Below, piece by piece: positions 53,976 through 63,473 of a stretch of DNA of 64,000 bases. The number at the start of each line of letters is the position of its first letter. Position 1 is the first letter of the stretch. The stretch is from Euglena gracilis (taxonomy: Eukaryota; Euglenida; Euglenophyceae; Euglenales), in contig CP154954.1 in assembly GCA_039621445.1 (NCBI GenBank), positions 48,463,847-48,527,846 on the forward strand, written 5' to 3'. The notes beneath the pieces were generated by a model, which saw only the letters and a program-made list of their open reading frames with translations, did no database searches and had not been told where the DNA came from. Both the position numbers and the translations under genes were made by a program.

Positions 53976-54353
53976 CACCAGGTCGTCGTCGCCCACCACG
54001 AGCGCCACGGGGACGGGCAGCCAGACGGAGAGTGGCAGCGAGAGCGGCACGAGCTCCGCCACCCGCAGCGTGTCCCTCACCTCGACCAGGCTGAATTTTA
54101 TGGCGTGGTCGACCCCACCCAGAGGATAGCAAACAATACCCCCGACTTGCTGTATGGGGGGAAGGGCAGGGAGGCTAAGAATTGCCCCTTTTTTTGGTCT
54201 TCTGGTGCCTTCAGCTGGGGCACCCTCCTCCCACGAATTCAGCCTCATGTCGACCAGCAGCAGGACACAGTCAGTGACGGGCAGTGCCACAGTCTCTCCA
54301 AGTCGCAGCGCTACGGAGACCGCACCTCCTGCTGGGCGGTGTGGGTGGAGGTG
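53976..54353 (+). CDS. Ser/Thr-rich exon, copy 6, split by a miniature element
   Basis: An ACACACACCAG acceptor, then SSSPTTSATGTGSQTESGSE, SGTSSATRSVSLTST; after the element at 54,087-54,246 the frame resumes SSRTQSVTGSATVSPSRSAT. The three downstream paralogs (60.6, 61.9, 63.1 kb) read straight through the same place. Inside the element this frame meets TAG at 54,126, so the exon is broken unless the insert is spliced out. The hAT transposon begins nine bases after this frame's last family-like residues. Confidence 0.6.
54087..54246. mobile_element. 160-bp miniature element P, candidate intron
   Basis: Left end CAGGCTGAATTTTATGG; the right end, read inward, is GAGGCTGAATTCGTGGG. Target duplication ACCTCGAC/ATGTCGAC (6 of 8) at 54,079-54,086 and 54,247-54,254; alternatively TCGACCAG is repeated exactly at 54,082-54,089 and 54,250-54,257. 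Excision at AG|GC (54,089/54,090) and CCAG| (54,257) as a GC-AG intron restores the paralogous coding sequence exactly. Confidence 0.7.
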
Positions 54354-54370
54354 GTGGTGCTCAGGCACCT

Positions 54371-54514
54371 ATGGCCGACCAGGGCCGACCAGGGCCGACC
54401 AGGGCCGACCAGGGCCGACTATGATTTTCAGGACCCCCGTAGGTGGGGGTTCCGACCAGGGCCGACCAGGGCCGACCAGGGCCGACCAGGGCCGACCAGG
54501 GCCGACAGGGCCGA
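54371..54514 (+). repeat. Left subterminal GGCCGACCAG array of the hAT element
   Basis: About eleven decamers in two blocks around a spacer with ACCCCCGTAGGTGGGGGTT. Subterminal repeats of this sort are transposase-binding sites in other hAT elements. Confidence 0.85.
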
Positions 54515-54618
54515 CCGAAGGGGAATGGATGAAGGAATTCGGCAGCTTTCCCTCTGAACCACCCAAGCTTTGCAAGACACTTGATCACTTTTGTTTGTCT
54601 TTGTCCTCCAGCTTTTCC

Positions 54619-56588
54619 AATGGCGAAGAATCATGCCTGCACGCGGACTGTGGCCCAATGGGTCGCTTGGGCGGAGGCAGATGGGATGGTCGGCATTGCA
54701 GCGGACAGCAATGATCCAGGTGCGCCAAAGGTAATGCTCTTGTTTCTTGTCTGCTTCTCTGTGTAGGGAAAGTTTATTGCACCGTTTGCGCAAGGTCGTA
54801 TGTACCCACAGCAAGCGCTTTGAAGCAGCATTGCTATGGATATTTCAAAGGAAGTGGGCCAGACAGGCAATTTGTAGAGAGTGAACACTCCAAGAAGGTA
54901 AAAAAACGGAAGGATCGTGAAGAAGCAATGCCTGCTCCGGTTTCTCAAGTCGCTGTGAATTCGGTTCCACAAAACATCATCATCCAGGTGCTATTTTGTG
55001 CAAAAAATAGAAATTGGATATTTTTCCCTCAAGGTTCAAAGTGCTTTGGAAGCAAAACCGCTCACAGATGCTATCGAGACCCCCAAGAAAAAGGCCAAAG
55101 GGACTCTGGACCATTTTGTTTCTAAAGGAAACAAGGAGGATCAATTCAAGAAAGATTTGGTTGCTGCCGCAAATATTCCTCTTGAAAAAGTAAAAACAAA
55201 AGACAACGGTGAAAAAACCTTACTGAGAAAGTTCTTTGAGAAATATGTTCGACTGGATGGCGAAGAAGTTCACCTTCCTGATCCTATCAACCTGCGAGGG
55301 AACCACGTACCCCATGTAATGGCCGATGGTATAACGTTCATTCTTGTGTGATGTCCTTGTTTGTATGTATCCACAGGCGTGCATAAGCTCAGGGACATTA
55401 TCATGAAAGGGTCCTGGTTTGTGGTGATTGAAGCCGACGAAACAGATGATCCACGACCAGATAACCACTATGTTGTTTCTGTCGCCATGACTTTGCTGTC
55501 AAAAGGCGGTGAAGCAGTTGCACCCAAAAAGTTTCATATCAAGTTATTCTACCCAACGAGCGTGGACCAGAAAACTTTGAGCTCCATCATTGACCAGGTG
55601 TTAAGACTCCTTGATTTTCTCCTAATTTACTTTTGTAGGCACTTCGTGAGCTTCACGCGAGAGCATTGCCGGGCTTTATGACCTCATGAAGTCGTCCGCC
55701 AAGACCATCCAAATTCAGTTATGTTTTGTTGTTCAAGCTTTGAAGCCTTTGTACACAGCCATCAAAACATTGCAAAAAGACAGTGGCGGAATTCATGACA
55801 TCTTGGGAGAATTTGCAAGGTTCATCACAATATTTGCCTTGCGGATTCTCTTGTATCGTGCTTTGTACAGGCTAAAGGCAAATTTCCAGGAAATGCAAGA
55901 ACGAGGACAGTGGCCGCCAGAGGTCGAACAACTTCTGGAAAGGCACAGTTCGGATTACATCAACACAATGCAAAAACTGATGAAGGCTTGTTGCAAGGTA
56001 TCTGATTTGTCTAATTTGTGATGCTGTGCTGCATTTTGGGGCGCTTTGGCCCAATCCAAGCCAAAGCCGTTTCCCCCTCGCTCATTATGTTTGCATTGCA
56101 GGCGATCGTTGACAAGATGGACAACATCTTGGTGAAAACCGTGAACGCATTTGCAGACAAGCAAGATGTCGCCCACGAAGGTGATGTGTGAGCGCGTTCC
56201 GCTGGTTAATGCCACAGAGTGGGAACGTTATATCACTCTGCCTTCCCAACAACCTCCACCATCTTCCACAGCTGGTCGCATCAACTGGTGGATGTCACAA
56301 ATTTACCATTCCTTCGTTGGTTTGGAATGAAATGTGGGGTGGTTGTGCATCTCTTGCCAAAGCGGGGTCAGCCATTTTTTTTTGGAATGTGTGGCAAAAT
56401 CACCGCTGGTGATTTAGGGGGCCATTGCGGTTTCAACATTTGGGTTGTGAGCAATGGTTTGGTTCCGCATCGCTGATTTTCCCTCGCTTGCACCCGTTGC
56501 CATGGCCTATCTGCAGGCTCCACGTTCATCTGCTCAAATAGAGCGATATTTCTCACTGCTCGGTCACACAAAAGGCTGGTATGAATGA
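54619..56588 (+). CDS. hAT transposase with BED-type finger, about 8-9 exons
   Basis: Exons read from splice sites: 54,619-54,719; 54,767-54,987; 55,034-55,328; 55,377-55,597; 55,662-55,819 (or from 55,639, which would shift frame); 55,871-55,997; 56,102-56,180; 56,272 onward; last exon to TGA at 56,586-56,588. Introns are 41-104 bp, GT-AG. Exon 2 opens with a BED-like finger (VYCTVCARSYVP...LKQHC). Exon 4 has WFVVIEADETDD, a likely catalytic Asp region of the RNase-H-like fold. The C-terminus has INWW and then SSAQIERYFSLLGHT, the hallmark hAT dimerisation motif. The intron between those last two parts was not resolved. With acceptor 55,661 the frame looks intact, so the element may be autonomous. 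Confidence 0.85.
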
Positions 56589-56885
56589 GGATGCAAATGA
56601 TTGAAATTTTCGATTACGTCAAGAATTGTTTTTCCATTCCAGCTTTTTTTCCATTCAAACATCGGATCGCTTGAATATGTCTGATACGACGCTCACCTCC
56701 TTAGCCTTCATTTATATGAACAAGAGCTTGTTTGACATCTCTGCGTGAAGAGCCGCACTTTCACCTTTGCATTTTTGTTTTGTGCTCTGATGGCTCAGCT
56801 TATGGGGCATTTCCTTTTGATCTTGGCGAGACAAGTCAGAAAATCATTGCATCTCTTCACATTTTTTCTGTGACGGATACCCCCA

Positions 56886-56992
56886 CCTATGGCCGACTAT
56901 TGGCCGACCAGGGCCGACCAGGGCCGACCAGGGCCGACCAGGGCCGACCAGGGCCGACCAGGGCCGACCAGGGCCGACCAGAGCGCCAAAAT
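56886..56992 (+). repeat. Right subterminal GGCCGACCAG array of the hAT element
   Basis: About ten decamers in the same orientation as the left array, preceded by CACCTATGGCCGAC, a copy of the left terminus sequence. Confidence 0.85.
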
Positions 56993-57097
56993 GGGAAGTG
57001 ACCATAGGTGCCTGGTGGTGCTGGTGTTGTGGGGGGGGGTGAAAATTGGGGTTTTGGTTGGGTGATGCCGGGCCTCCAAGGGCGGCGGCTGCAGAGG

Positions 57098-57339
57098 CAG
57101 GGGTTTTTTTTAGTCGTGGATCCCCGGGGGGAGGGGGGGGTTGGGTTGGTGGGTCCGGCCGAGCCCCCCTCCCCCCCCCCAGGGGGGAGGGTCCCCCCGG
57201 AGGGGGGTGGGATATACTTTTCGGCGCCGAAGGCGCCGAAAATTTTTGAAAAAGTGCTATTTTTAGCAATTTTCGTGATTTTTTCGGCCATTTTTTGTGG
57301 GTCCCCTGGGAACCCCCCCCCCGGGGGGGGTGGGTGGGC
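57098..57339. mobile_element. hAT-type miniature element K3, right end lost
   Basis: Left end CAGGGGTTTTTTTTAGTCGT and core GGCGCCGAAGGCGCC at 57,223-57,237 match K1 and K2. The right TIR is missing. TGCAGAGG before the left end and GGCAGAGG at 57,340-57,347 (7 of 8) may be the target duplication next to a terminal deletion. Confidence 0.65.
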
Positions 57340-57616
57340 GGCAGAGGGTGGTGGTGGCGGCGGCGGCGGCGGTGGCGGTGCTTCCCGGGTGTAAGGGACA
57401 AGGGGTCAGGGACCTGGACGATTGGTGAGGTGGGGCACTTTCCGTCCCCTCTCCCCTAATGCGCACCCCTGTCCCCCTCAGCCCCTTGCCAGCTTGCCCC
57501 CTCACCTTTTGCCCCGGCGGCGAACCATCATCCGGGCTTTCCTCCGTGTGTGGGGGATGTCCAGGGTTCTTGGGTCAAGAAGCTTTCCCTTGGGTGCTCC
57601 CATCACCTGTTGAGGT

Positions 57617-57828
57617 CAGGGCGCTGTTAAACAAATTTTGACCCCCCACTTTTGGGGGCTTTTCTGATCTTTGATTTTTTTGCCACCTGGTTCGACCCAG
57701 GTTGGCTTTAGTTCCAGCCCTGGGAAGGGGGGGGGTGTCAGCCAGCAGCCTTTTTCCAGCCACCCCAAGTTTTCCAGCCTCTGAGCTGGACCCCCTGCCC
57801 CCCGGGGGGGTCCTTAAGCAACGCCCTG
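57617..57828. mobile_element. hAT-type miniature element M with AG|GT in its target duplication
   Basis: Left end CAGGGCGCTGTTAAACAA, right end read inward CAGGGCGTTGCTTAAGGACC. Target duplication GTTGAGGT/GTCGAGGT (7 of 8) at 57,609-57,616 and 57,829-57,836. A GT donor at the end of the first copy and the AG of the second would splice it out without a scar (…GTTGAG|GTGGTG…), and the joined frame stays open (SPVEV-VFFNPACYG). Whether the flanks are exon is not proven. Confidence 0.7.
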
Positions 57829-57904
57829 GTCGAGGTGGTGTTCTTCAACCCTGCTTGTTATGGTAGTGGCAACACGGGGCAGCCAGCCGGGGTCCGAGGG
57901 GGAC

Positions 57905-58015
57905 GGGCAGCGGCACCCGCAGCGCAACGCCCACCAGAACTCCCACCCGCAGCAGCACCGAGAGCCGCACCCGCACCGCAGCCCGGCCTCCGCCGGCCCT
58001 GGGGACACCCGGCCC
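57905..58015 (+). CDS. Putative Ser/Thr-rich exon, copy 7
   Basis: Frame GTGSGTRSATPTRTPTRSST, then ESRTRTAARPPPALGTPG. Compared with the 53.45, 61.5 and 62.75 kb copies the changes are largely synonymous in this frame (ACT/ACC Thr, CCG/CCA Pro), while the other two open frames suffer replacements. Exon edges are not determined. Confidence 0.45.
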
Positions 58016-59215
58016 CCCCCAAGGGATGCATGGGAAGCCCTGAGGGGTCCGCCCCCCCCCAACACAGAGGGGGAGGTGATCGGATCCTCCGTCTTTCCTG
58101 AAAGCAGCAAAGTGCCCGGGATATTTTCCGTTCTGTGGCCTTGACCGTCCACAGAACCGAGAATTTTCCCGGTCAAAGCAGGGCAGTCCATAAGGGACGG
58201 GAAGTTTTTTCCCCCTTGAGGACTGCCCTTAAGCCCATGGGACGGCCAACAGCCGATCCGGGGATCAACGGGGTCGGAAAATCAATCTGTCGAATAACGC
58301 ATTTTTTGACGTTTTGAGTGGATGGGCGATGGTCAAGGATGCCAGAAATCACTTTTTCCCCCAAAGTCGACCCATTTTTTGCCAAAAGATGGCATTTTCT
58401 TGTCCATTTTTCCTATGATTTTTCATTGAATGTGCTGGGACGGGAAGTTTTTTTCACGTTAATGACCGCACCGGGTCACAGGGCCTGATACGTTGGCCAA
58501 AATTTTTTAATATACCTGATTTTCCTCTGAAAATAAACCCAAAAATGATCATTTTTCGAATTATTTGTCATTTTTTTTCATCTGGAAAACACCAAAACTT
58601 CCTAAAATGCGGAATATGCTGGAATGAAAGGCATTTCATTGCTTTTTTGGTGTGCAGTGCCAAAAAATTTCTCCATTTTTGGAAACTGCCAAGGGGGGTC
58701 TGGACACCCCTTCCTCCCTGGGGAGGCGGCTGTCCAGGGGTGGTTGGGACCCCCCTTCCATCTTCCTCAATACCAATGGGTATCCCTGTCCCCCCAAATA
58801 AGATATTTTTGCTCCTTTGCTGGTGTGTCTCATTCTGTTTTGGTTTCTCATTCGTTTTTTCGGAGGGGGCTATAAAATTGGCCCACCATTAATGATTTTT
58901 TCCATTTCTCCAGTTCCCAAGCAAACAATATTTTTGTGGTGCTTCACACGTGATTGTCTATTTTCAAATTTTGTTTCTAAAATCCAAGAGCAGTCAATAG
59001 TTATTGTCAGTTTGGGCTTGAGAGATGAGAGTCTACTGTTTGAAAAAATGTTTTGAAAAAAATCACCACCCCTTGCATTTCCTACTATCGGGTATCGGGG
59101 GAGAGTTTTAAATATGGGGCAGTCTGGATCTTCGGTGTGTTGGCAATTCGTTTTCAAAACTTATGTTTTGGAGAGGGGTTTGATCAGTGGGATCCCTGAC
59201 CACCAGGCGTGCGGA
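58016..59215. other. Probable intron or spacer
   Basis: Near 58,180-58,260 a GGGACGGGAAGTTTTTT word recurs (again at 58,438). CGTTGACCGGG/CCCGGTC words are short inverted repeats. No gene. Confidence 0.35.
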
Positions 59216-59235
59216 CACCGGCGTCCGACCCCCAC

Positions 59236-59355
59236 AGTGTCGGCCTCGCTCACCAAGAGCGTCAGTGCCTCCACCACCTCCAGCGTGACTCTCACCCGCA
59301 GCAGCACCGAGAGCCACACCCGCACCGCAGCCCGGCCTCCACCGGCCATACGGAT
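59236..59355 (+). CDS. Ser/Thr-rich exon, copy 8
   Basis: The acceptor CGTCCGACCCCCACAG is the same as that of the later copies. Frame VSASLTKSVSASTTSSVTLT, then RSSTESHTRTAARPPPA, inside a 157-codon open frame (59,114-59,587). The 3' limit is uncertain. Confidence 0.5.
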
Positions 59356-59587
59356 CTCTGACCCCACCGTTGGGGGTCGCTGGAGTGGGTGGGCATCGGT
59401 GGAGCCGGATGGAGAGGGTCCCGTCGAGATCGTGGGCGTGTCCGCTTTTAGGCCGGGATGGGGGACTTATGTGCTCAACCCGGGGGCTGGGACAATACAT
59501 TTTTTTAACCATCCCCTGAGGGGAGGGGGTCATTTCCACTCTTCCAAAAACCAGTCAGTGACTTTTATTTGGAAAAATAGTCAGTAG

Positions 59588-60300
59588 CTACACCCCAAGG
59601 GGGAGATCAGCCACTCAGGGATGCAAAGGAGAACAGACTACAAATGTGAAGATAAAAGGCTATATTCCTGGTACCTTCGGCACTGGAAAATATAAGTGGC
59701 CATTTGCCTTCCGTGGCATTTTAAGAGATTTTTTAAAGGCTTTTTAGGGCATTTTAATGCTTTTTAAGACGTTATTCTGCTGCGTGGTCCTGCATCGAAC
59801 CAACGTTTTTCATTCTTGCATGCGGTCCAAAACCAAAAAGCCAAAAAAATATTTTTTGTTCTTTTGTTGGACTTCCAACGATGCTGGAAATCGTCTTTCT
59901 TCCAGAATTGGGCTGTTTTCCCGAGATGTTGCGATTTCATGTTTTCTGGGTCGAAGAAAATCCTGACGGTCCGATTTTTTAAGGCATTAAAACATTTCAA
60001 GGCGTTGTAAGGTATTATGGACAAATACGCACTATGAGGCATTTTGAGTTTTTAAGGCACCTTTAAAAAATGCGTGGAGGGCAGGGTCAGACCAAAGAAC
60101 AGCCAGTCTGATTAACTGACAGACAAAACAACCAGACAGCAACGCTCCTCCCAACATGCTGGTTCGCCAGATACTATTTGTAGTTCTTCCGCGAAATTTG
60201 TCTAAGCCCCAAAACACTATATTTATCCATATTTTGGTGCAGATGGCGACTGAATCTAGCCTGTGATGTGCCTCATCACACTCATCGCACACATCACACA
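59588..60300. other. Spacer
   Basis: Repeated GGCATTTTAA/TTTTTAAGGC words (59,715-59,770 and 59,975-60,062) form short inverted repeats. No gene. Confidence 0.35.
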
Positions 60301-60960
60301 ATGACTGGTCAGGGGCTGAATGCGACGACAGTGCCCAGCCGGTCACAGTTCTCCCGTCGGATGCCCTGCCCGGCAACGGCCCCAGTGAAGGGGTGTAGTA
60401 CATAGAATGCTGGGGGGAACCGCGAACATTGGTATGGCCCTGTAGACATCTGTTCTGCTGCTCAGACCAGAGGGAGGAGAGGTCTGAAGAGGACCCCTCT
60501 GCAGGCTGGGATGTTGGCCGCGGGGCCAGCGGACGCCAGGGTCCGACCCCCACAGGCTCAGCGTCGCCCACCACGAGCGCCACGGGGACGGACAGCCAGA
60601 CGGAGAGTGGCAGCGAGAGCGGCACAGCCTCCGCCACCCGCAGCGTGACCCTGGCAGCGACCAGCAGCGGGACGCCGACGGTGACGGGTAGCGCCACAGT
60701 CTCCCCGAGCCGCAGTGAGACGCGCACAGCGAGCGTCACGGAGGCCGGGCGCCTGCTGGCGGAGGCGAGGGTGGGGGTGGCAAGGGGCGGGACCCGGTGA
60801 CTGTGCCTGCTGCGGGTCACCCTCAAGGCAGGCGGTGTACACCTTTGGGGGCTCCAGTGGGTTGTCGGGCCCATCTGCTTGCCTGGGCAGCACCAGATAG
60901 GCCCGAAAGGACTGTGGAACCGGACTGAAACTTCTTTCCAACTTAATCTTGGGGTGCGTG
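60301..60960 (+). repeat. Partial first unit of tandem gene-block array
   Basis: 60,301-60,436 matches 60,961-61,097 and 60,514-60,960 matches 61,767-62,216. The 670 bp between those parts in a full unit are missing and replaced by about 75 bp of other sequence. Confidence 0.85.
60556..60770 (+). CDS. Ser/Thr-rich exon, copy 9 (tandem array)
   Basis: Acceptor GTCCGACCCCCACAG, donor GGCGAGG|GTGGGG. Frame SASPTTSATGTDSQTESGSE, SGTASATRSVTLAATSSGTP, TVTGSATVSPSRSETRTASV. This is an unbroken paralog of 53,976-54,353. Such alternating Ser/Thr tracts are typical of glycosylated surface or wall proteins; function not established. Confidence 0.55.
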
Positions 60961-61074
60961 AATGACTGGTCAGGGGCTGAATGCGACGACAGTGCCCAGC
61001 CGGTCACAGTTCTCCCGTCGGATGCCCTGCCCGGCAACGGCCCCAGTGAAGGGGTGTAGTACATAGAATGCTGG

Positions 61075-61413
61075 GTGGAACCGCGAACATTGGTATGGCC
61101 CAGCGAACTGCGACTCACGTGCGTCGACTGTGTGCCTCAGCCTCAGAAGATCATCCCCATGCACTGTGTGGATTTGGGACCGAAAGACGCTCAGGACATG
61201 CACGCCACAAGCCAAAATCAGTCAGCAAACGGACGGGTTGGCGAGACAGGCACGAGCTACGCGGTGTTTCCACCAACGTCACCCTTCGCTCCGACAACGC
61301 CCTTCACAAAGTCCAAAGTGGCAAATGGGATCGCCGGAGTCATTGGGGTGTGTTCTTTTGGGGCCAAGGAAGGTTTCTCTGGAACATCCATATCCGATCC
61401 CATGCATCTCTGA
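61075..61413 (+). CDS. Putative mixed-sequence exon, unit 1
   Basis: Frame with LTCVDCVPQPQKIIPMHC, VDLGPKDAQDMHATSQNQ, TSPFAPTTPFTKSKVANG, IAGVIGVCSFGAKEG, ending in TGA. Relative to units 2 and 3, a CCG/CCA change is silent here but replacing in another frame, and a 3-bp indel keeps frame. No family recognised. Exon edges unknown. Confidence 0.4.
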   Translation: MEPRTLVWPSELRLTCVDCVPQPQKIIPMHCVDLGPKDAQDMHATSQNQSANGRVGETGTSYAVFPPTSPFAPTTPFTKSKVANGIAGVIGVCSFGAKEGFSGTSISDPMHL

Positions 61414-61484
61414 TTTTTCCCGACTTCTTTCTGTTCCTCGGGCTGGACGACACGGGCAGCCAGCCAGGGTCCGAGGGGGACAGG

Positions 61485-61610
61485 CAGCCCCACCCGCAGC
61501 GCAACGCCCACCAGAACCCCCACCCGCAGCAGCACCGAGAGCCGCACCCGCACCGCAGCCCGGCCTCCGCCGGCCCTGGGGGCGCCCGTCCTCCACTGCC
61601 GGAGATACCA
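61485..61610 (+). CDS. Ser/Thr-rich exon, unit 1, first block
   Basis: After GGGGGACAG: SPTRSATPTRTPTRTPTRS-like block, then ESRTRTAARPPPALGAPV. All three frames are open over this stretch; this frame is chosen because changes between paralogs are mostly silent in it. Confidence 0.45.
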
Positions 61611-61811
61611 GGGGTGGAACTCCACCGGGTTAGGGGAGGGAGGGGGGGGGCAGGTAGACAGTCGGCAAGGAGCGGCGTTGGGGCTGGGGGGCCTCCTGGG
61701 ACTGGTTAGGCGGGGATGGGGGCTTTTGTGCTGGGCACGGGGGCTGGGACCCTTCTGCTGGCTGGGAGGCTGGCCGCGGGGCCAGCGGACGCCAGGGTCC
61801 GACCCCCACAG

Positions 61812-62026
61812 GCTCAGCGTCGCCCACCACGAGCGCCACGGGGACGGACAGCCAGACGGAGAGTGGCAGCGAGAGCGGCACAGCCTCCGCCACCCGCAGC
61901 GTGACCCTGGCAGCGACCAGCAGCGGGACGCCGACGGTGACGGGTAGCGCCACAGTCTCCCCGAGCCGCAGTGAGACGCGCACAGCGAGCGTCACGGAGG
62001 CCGGGCGCCTGCTGGCGGAGGCGAGG
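61812..62026 (+). CDS. Ser/Thr-rich exon, unit 1, second block
   Basis: Identical in structure to 60,556-60,770, with the same acceptor and donor, 215 bp. Confidence 0.55.
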
Positions 62027-62216
62027 GTGGGGGTGGCAAGGGGCGGGACCCGGTGACTGTGCCTGCTGCGGGTCACCCTCAAGGCAGGCGGTGTACACCT
62101 TTGGGGGCTCCAGTGGGTTGTCGGGCCCATCTGCTTGCCTGGGCAACACCAGATAGGCCCGAAAGGACTGTGGAACCGGACTGAAACTTCTTTCCAACTT
62201 AATCTTGGGGTGCGTG

Positions 62217-63473
62217 AATGACTGGTCAGGGGCTGAATGCGACGACAGTGCCCAGTCGGTCACAGTTCTCCCGTCGGATGCCCTGCCCGGCAACGGCCCC
62301 AGTGAAGGGGTGTAGTACATAGAATGCTGGGTGGAACCGCGAACATTGGTATGGCCCAGCGAACTGCGACTCACGTGCGTCGACTGTGTGCCTCAGCATC
62401 AGATCATCCCCCATGTACTGTGTGGATTTGGGACCGAAAGACGCTCAGGACATGCACGCCACAAGCCAAAATCAGTCAGCAAACGGACGGGTTGGCGAGA
62501 CAGGCACGAGCTACGCGGTGTTTCCACCAACGTCACCCTTCGCTCCAACAACGCCCTTCACAAAGTCCAAAGTGGCAAATGGGATCGCCGGAGTCATTGG
62601 GGTGTGTTCTTTTGGGGCCAAGGAAGGTTTCTCTGGAACATCCATATCCGATCCCATGCATCTCTGATTTTTCCCGACTTCTTTCTACCCATTTGGGTGG
62701 ACGACACGGGCAGCCAGCCAGGGTCCGAGGGGGACAGGCAGCCCCACCCGCAGCGCAACGCCCACCAGAACCCCCACCCGCAGCAGCACCGAGAGCCGCA
62801 CCCGCACCGCAGCCCGGCCTCCGCCGGCCCTGGGGGCGCCCGTCCTCCACTGCCGGAGATACCAGGGGTGGAACTCCACCGGGTTAGGGGAGGGAGGGGG
62901 GGGGGGGCAGGTAGACAGTCGGCAAGGAGCGGCGTTGGGGCTGGGGGGCCTCCTGGGACTGGTTAGGCGGGGATGGGGGCTTTTGTGCTGGGCACGGGGG
63001 CTGGGACCCTTCTGCTGGCTGGGAGGCTGGCCGCGGGGCCAGCGGACGCCAGGGTCCGACCCCCACAGGCTCAGCGTCGCCCACCACGAGCGCCACGGGG
63101 ACGGACAGCCAGACGGAGAGTGGCAGCGAGAGCACAGCCTCCGCCACCCGCAGCGTGACCCTGGCAGCGACCAGCAGCGGGACGCCGACGGTGACGGGTA
63201 GCGCCACAGTCTCCCCGAGCCGCAGTGAGACGCGCACAGCGAGCGTCACGGAGGCCGGGCGCCTGCTGGCGGAGGCGAGGGTGGGGGTGGCAAGGGGCGG
63301 GACCCGGTGACTGTGCCTGCTGCGGGTCACCCTCAAGGCAGGCGGTGTACACCTTTGGGGGCTCCAGTGGGTTGTCGGGCCCATCTGCTTGCCTGGGCAA
63401 CACCAGATAGGCCCGAAAGGACTGTGGAACCGGACTGAAACTTCTTTCCAACTTAATCTTGGGGTGCGTGAAT
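62217..63473 (+). repeat. Tandem gene-block unit 2 (1,257 bp)
   Basis: Differs from unit 1 by scattered substitutions, the TTCCTCGGGCTG to CCCATTTGGGTG replacement near 62,690, and small G-tract changes near 62,893-62,905. In the mixed-sequence exon a C5 tract at 62,407-62,411 (C4 in units 1 and 3) breaks the frame. Confidence 0.95.
63069..63280 (+). CDS. Ser/Thr-rich exon, unit 2, second block
   Basis: As 61,812-62,026 but with a 3-bp in-frame deletion at about 63,133 (AGC-GGC-ACA to AGC-ACA), 212 bp. The in-frame indel supports selection on the protein. Confidence 0.55.

Larger units (their letters stand above)
54362..57014 (+). mobile_element. Complete hAT-superfamily DNA transposon
   Basis: 13-bp perfect terminal inverted repeats CAGGCACCTATGG (54,362-54,374 and, inverted, 57,002-57,014). 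Exact 8-bp target duplication GTGGTGCT at 54,354-54,361 and 57,015-57,022. Contains a multi-exon transposase gene and GGCCGACCAG subterminal arrays near both ends. The exact duplication and perfect TIRs indicate a recent insertion, placed just after the Ser/Thr-rich exon copy 6. Confidence 0.95.
60961..62216 (+). repeat. Tandem gene-block unit 1 (1,256 bp)
   Basis: Begins AATGACTGGTCAGGGGCTGA. Nearly identical to 62,217-63,473 and 63,474 to window end. Contains one mixed-sequence exon and two Ser/Thr-rich exons. Confidence 0.95.

Noticed and set aside
61440-61610. Frame with HPQRNAHQNPHPQQHREPH
   Set aside because: An alternative reading of the Ser/Thr block; differences among paralogs replace residues in this frame but are mostly silent in the Ser/Thr frame.
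61630-62130. Minus-strand 166-residue frame, repeated in all array units
   Set aside because: Mirror of the Ser/Thr-rich exon (Arg-Val-Ala-Leu runs); codon-position changes and splice signals favour the plus strand.
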